From Nelumbo lutea (lineage: Eukaryota > Streptophyta > Magnoliopsida > Proteales > Nelumbonaceae), in contig JAKGHH010000003.1 in the NCBI GenBank assembly GCA_022828595.1, forward strand, positions 14,942,934-15,006,933: DNA of 64,000 bases, given 5' to 3'. This document shows positions 1 through 12,300 of the stretch, piece after piece. The position numbers and the translations under genes were made by a program. Every line of letters begins with the position of its first letter. Position 1 is the first letter of the stretch. The notes beneath the pieces are model-generated. The model saw nothing but the letters and a program-made list of their open reading frames with translations, was not told the DNA's origin and ran no database searches.

Positions 1-3000
1 CCACGTGGTAAAGTGCAACCAACCAGCGGTCCTGTGTTCCCCAGCCATTTTACACATTAAACCATCTCCATCAATCTACTGAAAGTATTGTTTACATTTC
101 AAGTTTCAACCGGCTCTAATTGAGGCAACGCCAACATCCTGTTAGTGTCAAAGGTGGGTAAAGGCTATCAGCTTCCATTACCTACTTTTTCATTTGAATC
201 TATTTTGAATTTCTTCCCCTTCACAAAGGGAGCCATTTGATACGAAGATGATGGAGATTCTTGGCTACTCATCTCAATTATATATGACAGAAAATCTGAT
301 CCCAAAAATCGATACAAGCTAAGGTCAAGTGGCACTGTGTTTCGTTTTGTATAAAACGCAGAAAGAGTAATGTCAGATCGATATCAATTTTTCTTTCTCT
401 TAAGTTTCTAGTTTGATCAAACAAAAATCAACATGGGAACCAACACTGCGAAGTGCAAACCAAGGATGATGCAAAGCAAATCTCGATAAAAGTCAAAACA
501 TTATATTATATCGTACACTTTCTCCAACGAAAACGAAAAGATGGCAAATCGCAAGTCGGCCGAATTGGGTAATGTATGAGTGGCAGTGGTTGATTGATAT
601 TTCGTTGGAATTTTTTATTTCTTTTTTAAATGCTTTTTATTTGTTTCTAGAACACAACGCAGAGTTGTTGTGCTGGACTGCTGGTAGAGTAGAGGATTCG
701 GAGTAGTCCCCTATTTACAGCCCCCATGTCTTCCAGAGAAGACAAGTGACTCTTTTGGTGGTGTTGAGGAGAAAAAGGGAACTGAATGATCAGAGCCACT
801 GACACGATACACCAACTTTTCAACGTTGGTGGAAATAGCAGGATTTGAATCTGCGTCCCAGCCACCCAGCTAACACATTAGTTAATTTTGGAATCATTTT
901 TTTTTTGGGTAGAATGAAATAAGATTTTTTTATCCACAACTTTCCCTTTTACCCTTTTTTTCCCCTAAATTGCTGGTTGCGGGACTTGATGCTGCGTTAA
1001 ATGCTGGAACAACCCAGCTAACACACCAACGAGCCAGCCCTCAATTGATTTCAAGGAAGACAGCTAATAAGTTCTGGGGTATATATATATATATATAAGA
1101 ACTCCGGCTCGTTTTAAGCTCAAGACTGTGAGGTGAATATTATCGCAACTTCCCACCAACAACAACTTGTTCAACGATAACATTTCTCCTACGTTCACAG
1201 CCAAAACCAAAAGGGATGTTTTTCCTTGATGAAATGTTAATGTTTACGCCTTTTACTGGAGTGGATGGCTGGATGACATGACTAAGACCAGTGACTAACC
1301 ATGCGAGGATGCTGGTCAGAGGATACCTGCATAAATAGCAAATAGGTGTACTAGCTAGTTTACAAGAATTTTTGGACACCGGCCCCATGCATATCCCCCA
1401 TCCCATGTGCTCATGATTCAAAATTCATTAGTCATATTACCATATCTCAGATTCCAGCCAGCATGCCCAAAACTTCAATTCAGCATGGTCCGCGTCCATC
1501 TCCAGAGGACAGAGATATCTAGAAATTCATTTTCGCTTTCCATGGATTGCTTACACAAAAATGAGAGAAAGATAAAGTTCACCAATGTGAATTATGATGA
1601 CATATTGATATGTAGTACAACTATTTACTAATTCTCGATATCAACATACCCAACGCAATCGACACCGTCTACCAGTCATCTAATCGACTAACTGATCCAT
1701 TTGAGTGCATGGACTTAAAAGTTACCACGTGAGGAGGGCATCTCCTATTATGATGATAGGTACAGGCGTACAGCCATTGCCTAGTACGAATATTCTGCAT
1801 TTGTTTGTGTTACAACTTACAACGCGTTGCTGTAAGGTTTGACATGAACCCAGATAATGGCAATCGTTAGAGTACGTTTTGCCCATCACGTGGACAAATA
1901 TGGTCAATGCATCACAGGCAAATGCGAATAAAGACCACAGGTAAGGATGCTAAATTGGGCTACTGGCAGTATGCATGACTGTATGAGTTGTGCTTAGTCT
2001 TCCATAATAGCGAGAAATATTAGAGTGCTACACTATTATATTATTCTCTATTTCAGGCATTGTCCAAATTTTCAAAATGTGTCAATCCAGTACCAACCAT
2101 CAATCAGCCATTAAGTGACATGTGAAAGGATACAAATGCTCTTTACCTGTCTTCTTGAATCACTGCTACAGAAAAGACCAAATGTAATTTGAGCTGATTT
2201 TTCTCTGGACTTTGAAGAATGGTTTTGCTCTTCTGTGTTCTCTGTTGTAAGGTTTGGCAGGCATGCATTTCGTGCTCTTGTTTGTGCTTTTAAACCTTCT
2301 AGATGATCCATTAGATAGGTGATATTGCTGTCATTTTAAACATGTTTAGTGAAACCCTCAGCTTCTGAGACTAAGAATAACTGGTTGGTGGTTGCAAATA
2401 GGGAGGAGTTCAGATTTTGTTTCTTGTTGTGTTTTCAAGAGTTTTCGTTTATTGGATTCCTAACAGGTTTGGAGTTGTTCACCATTGCTTTGGTTTAATC
2501 TTAATTCCTGAGGAAGAAGATGATGAACAGTATTTCTAAGGATAATTTTAACATTTTCCAAAAAATAAATAAATAAATCACACGTCATCACTCTCACATA
2601 ATACACATAACTGATGGCTGATTAACGACAGGTACTGGATTGGCACATTTTGAAAATCAGGATACTGAATTGTCAAGGTACTATTACCACTACTACTACT
2701 ACTACTAATAATAATAATAATCAACATTACCTTGTAAAGCATGCATGCATGCATCATGATTCCCATCTAAGCCTTGTCCCGTGTAAAGCACGCATAAATT
2801 AGTTCGTCCTCCAAATTTTGCCAACTCTCAAGGACAATGCTGTATCCAGTTTTTTTGTATCAGAAATTTGATTCTGTCCATTTCTTGGTTTGACGTTATA
2901 GATCCAAAATTTCACCACCATCCATCATAATCGAACAACCTATATGATTAAACACGGTACATAAAATGATAAACGAGTTCATGATGGGAGATGGGATGTG

Positions 3001-3393
3001 ATGAACCACCGCAATGTACAATCACTTGATTGTGCTGATGTATTTACTATATAATTCTTCAAAATTATATCACCATCAATTCCATACACTATCAACTTTA
3101 TAACATGCGAGGAAGTAGAAGCACGTAAAAGTTAAAACAGATACAAGCGCCAGGTTATGAAGCCAGATATCAAAGTTCGAGTGATTATGTTGGGAGTTGC
3201 CGGATATCAATATAATGACATAATATACACTGATCTACAAGTGCAGCAGGACAAGAGAAAAGAATGAATGAATTTGAATGGAACACACTGTGTAGGAACT
3301 ATTCCTTACACAATAAATGGGTTGAACCTGCTGTCATGGTTGCCTGAATCATACAGACTTGAAGCTGGTGTTTGCCTTGTTTGGGCAGGGAAG
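1..3393. other. Flank and 3' side of the SUT2 gene, no recognised coding gene
   Basis: No open frame here resembles a protein family I recognise. The part next to 3393 must include the 3' UTR of the sucrose transporter gene, but I cannot place its poly(A) site. A palindromic G-box-like CCACGTGG lies at 1-8, a short TA run at 1080-1097, and a CTA/ATA microsatellite at about 2687-2720. A 66-codon minus-strand frame at 2111-2311 contains a possible splice donor (CAG followed by GTAAAG), so a small transcript there cannot be excluded, but nothing else supports it. Confidence 0.5.
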
Positions 3394-6300
3394 TCAGCCA
3401 AAATGAACACCTGTTGATTTGTAGGAATTTTTTGAAAGTTTTGGCAGTTTAAGAACTGCAACAATACCTGCTGCAAGGGCAAAAATAGAAGCCAGAACAA
3501 AGGCAGGTATGTTTCCTCCTCCAAAAAGAGCATCCCATGGACCCGCTCCAAGAGATACAATCATCTGAGAAAAAATTAAAAAAAAAATAGAAATAAGAAA
3601 ATTGATGTAAACATACACACGACTATTGTCACAAAAGTGTAGCACAAACTACTTGGCATATATCAACATAAACCAGCAGGTACTTGGACAAGAGGAAGAC
3701 AGAAGATAACATGGATTAAATACCAATCTGTCAAACATACACTTTCACAGTGACATAGACTATGTGAGTGCCAATCTGAGAATTTGTCCACAATAAATAA
3801 ATAATCTATACTAAGCATGAAAATTAGTGTCAAATCTAATTAAAAATCAAAACCCTAGGTCATCATATGCTATTATACTTAAAATAATCAAGTTTCAAGT
3901 AACAGTAAATGAAAATCAAAGCACTTGAGTACCAACTACAAAGAATACCCCACCATGATTCAAATGAATGATTTGTTCCAAAATAAGGTATTATATTTAG
4001 AATTTAATTTGGAAAAAAAAATGGATGCTAACGAAAAAGAAGTTGGACATACCTGAGGAACAACAATTGCAAGATTTAGAACTCCAATGGCCAATCCTGC
4101 AAAAAACATACATAATTTTCAGAGTTGCAGATGACTATATTGCACCATCATAATTGAACTCAATTCAATTCAACAAAGTCTTGTCCCAACTATATAAGGG
4201 ATCATCTACATAAATTCTGCTTCATCATTCCACCATCATGGGCAATCTCCATTGTTAAACTGTAAGACCTCAAATAATTTCTCACTACCTCAACTAATGT
4301 CCCTTTTGGCCAGCCTCTGGTTGATCTAGACCCTTGAATCTGCATCAGATCATTCCTGTCTGGAGCAGCAGTTGGTCTTCCATGCAAATTTCCAAACCAT
4401 CTTAGTGACTTCTCCCTCATTTTTTTTCTCCTACAAGGACTACTAGATATCCATGAATATGCTCTTTTCTAACCTATTTTCTAGTTTTGCCACTCATCCA
4501 TCTCAACATCCACAACTCTACCACACCCAGTATTTAGATATGTTTCTTGACTGCAATTCTGCAAGTGTTGGCCTTGTCTTAAACATGCTAGTCCCAATCC
4601 CTGATATGTGTCAGGTTGCAACTGGCATTAAAACATTTTTCTAAACTCTTATCAACATGGATCTTGGATTGTCATTTTGTGCTCATCTTTGGGATATTGA
4701 CACTGAATAGTGGTATAGCGGAACAGGACTCGTGTAGCCAACCCCATATACTTGGCACAATGATTAGTTGAGTTGAAGTGCTCCTTGACTACTCAACATT
4801 CTGCTGCATACAATGTTGTCAGCCTCGTATTCATCTTGTAAAATTTTCTGTTCAGTGTGATTTTCATTCTCCATTCATAAAACACTCTGGATACGTCCAT
4901 CTCTTTTGTCCACCCTGCTCTAATTCTACAAGTGGCATCCTCTTCAATCTCTTTACCACTCACCATCAGATAATACAACAGACCAAATTAGAGGACAGTC
5001 AAAATAAGATTTTATACAAACCTTGGCCACCACCTGTATCGGCAGTCAACTCTGCGGTGACAGAAAAGGGAACACTATAGGTGATCTGCCCAAAAAAATT
5101 GAAGTCATTGCTTATAAATTCAACATCACCATGCAGGCATAAATACAAAGGAATTGAAATTACTGTAGAATGTCTGTAACTTACAGAAAGAGGAAAGCCA
5201 AGAAGAGCAAATACAACCAGGGCAGCAATCTTAATTTTTTCATTCCCTCCAATGACATGTTGAATTCCTTTGGAGTATTCACTAACAGAAAACAAACTAA
5301 TGATGGCAGTGCCTGCCATGCAGGCAAACACAATAAAATTGCTCATAGCCCATACTACTTTTGCACCCATCCGTTGGCACATTGGCTCAATAAGAACAGA
5401 GCTGACTCCAAGAACAACCTAACCAGACAAAGTATGAGTCAATATTCAGATCCATTTTCAGTTTCCAATCAAAAAAAAAAAAAAATCAGATCCATTTTTC
5501 CAGATGGGAACGGAAAATTTTCACAGCTTCCAAGATGTCATTGCTCTAGTGCTCTCCATATTTGGCTTCAACAAATAATGACTTATATCTTGGAAAATAA
5601 AGATATAATTGATCAATCTTGAGTTCTTACTGAATTCAATAGCAAACCAAATGCACCTTCTCTGACACCGTCTTCATAAGCTACCACCTGATTGGCATTC
5701 CCTTTTGGATCCCCATGGTAAACTTCCCTCCCCATCCAATCCGTATCAAAGAGAAAAAATGGAAACCAAGAGAGCTGCAGGCAATACATGATCACTTAGA
5801 GTAGAAGAAACCAAATAGCCCAAAATGAACCACACCACAAAGCAAAACTCTACGTTAACACTCTCAATAACTGAGTGAACAGAATATTGATCCTAATACA
5901 AAATTGGCATAACCAAGTAAGTCTATGTGACCAAAACTTAATGAATATCTAACAAAGCACGTACCCAACTGAGAGCCATGACGACAAGCACTGAATGCAT
6001 TCCATGTGGCAAATGCCTTAAACTTGTCAAGAGATTTACCATCACTGCTCCAGGTCCATCAGGCAAGCTTTCATCAACTTTCAGGTCAATATGCTGTGTA
6101 TTTCCATCCATAGTTTTACCTTGATCCTCTTTATTTGGGGTAAAGGAATTTGATTTTCTCAGCTCACTCCCAGATTCTGGGACTTCAACCAATAAAGGAG
6201 CAGAATCTGATAGGCGATGGGGCTCATTTCTAACTAGTGGCACTTCTTTAGCAAAATACAGCGTCACAATTGTACAGAATGTCAGAAAAACCTGCATGTA

Positions 6301-9300
6301 TAGTTAGCTACCAGATGAGCTATTTTTAATTAAGGAGAAAATGCAGTTGGATTAATAATATTGATGACATATTCCAACATAGGAGCTCATAAAAGAAATT
6401 CTGGGTCAGAAAAATGGAACTAGCATGAAAAAAGAAATGATGAAAGTGGGTGAAACAAGATTAAAGTAAATGTAAACCAGAAAAAATGTTTGAAAAGGAC
6501 AGCAAACCAATAGAGATTTTCAATCATAGCCCTTCAAAGTTAACTGTTGTTTTCCATTGACAGTTATAAATACATGCATAATATACAATTATCAATCAAT
6601 CAAATAAATAAACACAATACATTTACCAGCAAAGCAGGATGCCTGTGCAAAGAGCTATCTGTCCTAAGAATTTATACATATTTGAAACTCTAGAACAGTT
6701 AAAAGTCAATCCATTCTTGGTTGAAGTAAGAATTAATAGTAATGAGTATTTACTTGAGAGTGTCCATCTTAGTTTAACAGTCATAACAGAAAAGAATACA
6801 ACTCAGCTTATATAGTGACCATAGTCTTATTTTTTACAAAATAGAATATAATTTTTGAAGTTTGCACTGCATGTTATATTATCACTCCAGCATTACAACA
6901 TTTTTTTATATATGGTGGTTACAATCTCATTGAGGTAGTCATGTAGGACCACCTTCTCTAATAACAACCAGTGTTGTAAGACTTGGACCAGGTCGGCTGG
7001 TCAAGGCGTGAATCCCAGGAATCAGAGACCAATCCAGTTTTTTAATACCCCGATTTTTCAGATTTCTGGAAAACTGGTCAAATTGGTCAAAACCCAGTAG
7101 AACCATTGAAAACCAGCCAAGTTTCTGCCTTGGTCACTAAATCATTACACACTTAGTCACATGTGTTAATATTCTACAGTTAATCCATCATGTCCGTTGT
7201 GATCATTAATACATATATTAATTAAATGCATACACACACACACAGAATAAAATGCAAGCTGTAAGACTTGAACCCCCTGGTCAATTGTATTAAAAAACAG
7301 TAGTTTAACCATCTAATTGCCTCTAACACATGTAATGTAAATTACAAAATTTATTACATATTATTTATATGACTCATGGTCAAACCATTTGACCCATGAC
7401 CAATAAGCATTCCGATTTTGTGTCCAGTTCTAACCTTACAACACTGATACCAACTAATGTACGATACTTAAGGATCAACTGCAAGAATTACAAATTTGTC
7501 CTAATAGTACAAGAATGCACAAGGAAAATAGGTCAAAAAATTTTCAATGGAATTTCTTAAGTAGATTTTGAATGGATAATAATAAAAGGGGACCAAGTTT
7601 GGCAAGGTTTAAAGTACATATTCCACAAAAGAATGAAAGTTTCCCTTGTGATGAAAACCTGAAAACTACGGCTGAAGTGGCTGAACCGAAAATCTTATTG
7701 CTTTGTCTTTAGTGAATAAGTTTTTAAGGAGGTTGTGGACTCTGTAATGGCTGAAGCTGAAGTTCAATAGCTATACCCTTGATTATTTTATTATTTAATT
7801 ATTTTGTCCACAAAATAATAAGTCATTCAGTTCAACAACTTCAGCTGTTACCAAATGGCCCCTTAGAGATGGAAGGTTGATCTATGGGAGGCATCCGATT
7901 ATGGAAGCAAACAGAGATGATTTGCCACAAGAAGACAAAAATGGCTGGAATGGGAAGAAAAAAAATATGAATATAAGTTTCAATCCTTTGGGAATGTCAA
8001 ATGAATGTTTTTTTTATGAAGAATCTATGGCTATTTATGGCTGCAATGGCTGCACACAAAATTAAGAAGACAGAAAGAGATAAAGAAGAGAGAGAAAACC
8101 CGAAATCACCCAATAGGGTGCCTAGCAAATCACTATCACTCATAATATAAGCTGTTAAACTCAAAAGAATTCCATTCATTCATCAAATTTTTTCCACTTT
8201 ATAGACATATACAAACACTATTGAGGCAGGCAATACTACTAAAGCTAAGAAAAACAAAAATTATAGATAACTCCTAAACCAGTTGACCAATGACTATGAA
8301 ATTTTAAACACAAGTAAACTCTGACCATAACCTGTTTGGAAAACATGGCTTGAAAAGGAAAGGAACACAGAGAATAATAATTATAAGCAACTCACAACTG
8401 CAACTAGGAAGGCTGCTTTCAGATTTCCACAGGCTTCACAGCAAGCTCTAGTTGTTAGAAATGGAAACCAACTGCTCAAAAATAAGAAGTTAGATATACA
8501 TCAGCTAAGATAAATAAAAAATAAAATCAATATCATGAAAGAAGAATGAAAAGTAGAATTTCAATTGAAACAATGATCTCTATCCATTCATGAAGCTATA
8601 TCTTATTTAGATTTCAAACAATGACATTTCAGAGTGTGTGAGGCCCAGAACAGAAAGCCATGAGTCCACAACAAACAAATTGGTCAAAATGCTAAAGAGG
8701 GATGCTAGTCTTACTGTAAAAAAAATTAGGGAAAAAAAAGAGTCAGCACACTTCACTTGCTAAGGTGATGGTGCTATAACAATTTTTATAGGACTACAAG
8801 ATAACCAAAACAAACTCTATTATCAAATGCAAGACCCAGAACTATTTGTGTTCAATGACTTCAATATACATTTGTATCCAATTCTCATAAGCTTAGATGC
8901 CAGGAGACTTTGTACCTGTGCCAATGTCCACTAGCACCAGCAGAAAATCCTAGGATATTCCCAACAGCCATCCATGAGCAAAATATTGCATTAGCAGAAT
9001 TTCGTTGATCAGGTCCTGTAAAAATAAAGGTCTGAAGATTAAAGTTCACTAATCCTACAGTCATTTAAATGCAGATAAAAACAAACCTGAAAGATCAGCT
9101 AAAAGGGCACGAGCTGGTCCCTGTAAACGAAGAGAAATTTTATAATAAGCCCATATGCAACATTCAGCATGGTCTCAAGGATCAAAATATCAATATGCTC
9201 AATACAGGGTATTGATGCATATTGATATTGCCCATAGCCTTTGGCTTTTCATTTTTTTATTTTATAAGTATTAGAGGGATGCTTATAACCCCCCCCCTCC

Positions 9301-12300
9301 CAGAAGTTTTAAAACCCCAGAATCATTATTGTATCGGTGTATCCATGCGTTTCAGGGTCCACCAATATGGGTATCGGGCATATCATATCGGTATTTTGAT
9401 CCTTGCATGGTCTATGAAAGCACAGTGCTCCTAGAAAACTCAAAGAAGAAAAACACTAAGTATCATTTCAGAAAAACCTTACTTGCACTGTATTGTTAGC
9501 AAGATCTAGCATCCAAAAACCAATGATGAAGACAATGGCTGCCCTTGTTCGAGTACCCTTATATTTACTGCATTTATAATAGGGAATTTAGCAAAACATT
9601 TTATAAAGATATACATACATGCATATGTATATGTATATGAATGTATATATAAACCAACAAAAGCACACAGACATACACACACACACACACACATGTGTGT
9701 GTGCACGCGAGAGAGAGAGGCTTTCACCTGCAATGCTCTTTTGTATCCCCTAAAAGGTATCCTATGTCTGCAGAAAACCCAATGATTGTAACCTAATTGA
9801 AAGATACCATTCATATAGTCAAAGAAAGTGAAACAAAGAATAATTAATGAAACCTAGCACAAGATTTATCAATAGTTCAACACTCACAGCAATAGAGATC
9901 ATAAGAGATCCAATAAAAATAAATGGCCGTCGTCTTCCATATTTTGAATGGCATTTATCACTCCAAATACCAACACAGGGCTGAACCTGAGCATCATGAA
10001 TAAAGAATACACATTTAACTTGAATAATAAGAACACAAGAACTGCCGAATAGGAAGTAGTGCACACAACCCAATCAAGGATCCATGATCAAATTCATCAC
10101 AAAAGCCAGATAGGGATGATTTACAGAAACTATGGAAGTTATAGTTTTTGCATTCACAATGCAATGGAGACAAAACAATGAATTGTTCCACTAAGAACTA
10201 AAAAAATAACCAATAATCATGCTGGATCCAATTCTACAACCAAGCAAGTAAATAGCTCAGTGGCTACTCTACACTGAATTGTCTCAGCAAGATAACCAAC
10301 ACAGTTTAATTCCAGGCCAGTTGTGTGCTGGACATCTTGAGCCAAGCCCCCCAGTCAATCTCCCTGATCAAAGATCCGTCCTTGCTCTTCTACATTTCAA
10401 CAATTGAAATGTCCATAGGATACATTATTGATAAAAAAAAAAATGTCCATAGGATACATCTTGGGACAGCATGATGATGACAGGTGGCAAGAAAACATGC
10501 CAACAGAACCATTAAAAAAACCTAAGTTGATGAAACCCAATATTTTCATATAGAATAATCTGTACAGCATTCATATTTGCAACCAAGAAGCTAAGACAAA
10601 CGCAAACCCATCATACTTTAACCCCAATTTCATCATATCGTTACAAAAACCTGACAGAACTTACTTGCTACCAGCCTACCACAGGTTCAGACAGAACATT
10701 TACAACTAGACTAAATTAGGGCTGACCCTGAAGCTGGTCCATTCCCAGACTGTAGTTATTAATCCTGCAAGCAAGTGTTCTGCAAAAGCCTCCAAAAACC
10801 ACAGCAGGACATAACATCACCTAGAAATGTCAAGGGGTATCACCGAAAAAAAAAAGGATTTTTGGCTCTAACAACCCCTAAACTTTGCAAAAAGGCCAAT
10901 TTTGACCCTAAAGAATTTAAAGGGTCACTTCCAACCCAAGACTTTGGAGAAAAGGCCAACCATAGGCAAAAACAGACGGCATTGACAGACCCATTAGATA
11001 ACGTTATGTAGCACTACCAAAGTTTGAAGAAGGTCACTTTTGACCCTAAAGTTTGATAATGAACCAATTTAATAAATTTAATTAAGTAAATTACTTCAGA
11101 AACACCCATAGAAAGAACAACATTATGTGACACTAAATTTTGAAAAAGGCCACTTTTGATCCTAAAGTTTGAAAATGGGCCAATTTAATAAAGTTAATTA
11201 AGTAAATTACTTCAGAAACACCCATAGAAAGAACAATTACTCTTGAGACTTGGGGGTGGAGGAGAGAGGGAGAGTGTGTGTGTGTGTGTGTGAGAGAGAA
11301 AGAGAGAGGATGGAAGCAAGGAGGGAAAGGATTTGGGATCCCAATAAATCAAAAGCAAATCTCAAGTCATATCTTTGTGCAAAGTTGAAATGTTACTTGT
11401 TAGGGATTTCCTGAACAGCAATGTTAGTCGTAAGTAAGCTGGTGTGGCTTGAAGAGAGTTTTCTTCGTTTTCCACTTCATTTGCCTGACCTCATTCTTAA
11501 ATCCTTTAAAACAACAAAAAAAAAAAAAAAAAAAAGAAGCTACCTAATTCAGGTTGTGCACAATCATTACCATAATTCCTATAGAAAATATTATCAATGA
11601 GCTACCTAATATTGACATTGCTAAAAGAAATGCAAACTCATCAACATAAATGTCCTGAGGATCTTCGGAAGGGTGGACTGGTACAGTCCTAACCTTTGGC
11701 AGTTTTTGCACAGTTATCACTCTCAGACTTGAACCTGTATTTCCATGCTTAGTTGCTTACCAGCCCGAGATTTTACCATAATACCAAGCAATGGCCCCTA
11801 GCTTCAAACAATTATATGACCAGAAAATTTAAGGTAGCAAACCGTAACAGCGTAAATTTGGAGACTGCATTGGAAACAAGATGGCTGTGATAGCTTACCA
11901 CAAGGCCTGTAATAGGGCCACAAAGCCAAATGAATGAAGAAAAGGCATGCTCTATTCCAAGAGTCTGTACAAAATAGTGGAAAAGCAAAGTACAAAAAGA
12001 TAACTGTGTCAATATCACTAAAAACAACAGTTAAACGAGAAATATAAGCAAAATAAAAATAAGAGAAAATAATGATATTTGGATAACAAGCTACCAGGCA
12101 AAGACCAGTTGCAATATCTATCTAATAAATTTCATTTATAAAATTATAATCTTTTTCTAGGAAATTTAGGTTTAAGCTCGGCCCCACCAGCTTTCTTTCT
12201 TGTGCTATTTCTTATAATAAATTGTTCAACTGATTTAAAAAGTTGAAAATAATGGAAGTACATTAGCATAAAATCACCCCAATGCAAATACATTTACTCA

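Noticed and set aside
820..860. Possible tRNA T-arm on the minus strand (gattcaaatcctgc followed by tatttccacca)
   Set aside because: No matching acceptor 5' strand, D-arm or anticodon arm lies within tRNA distance.
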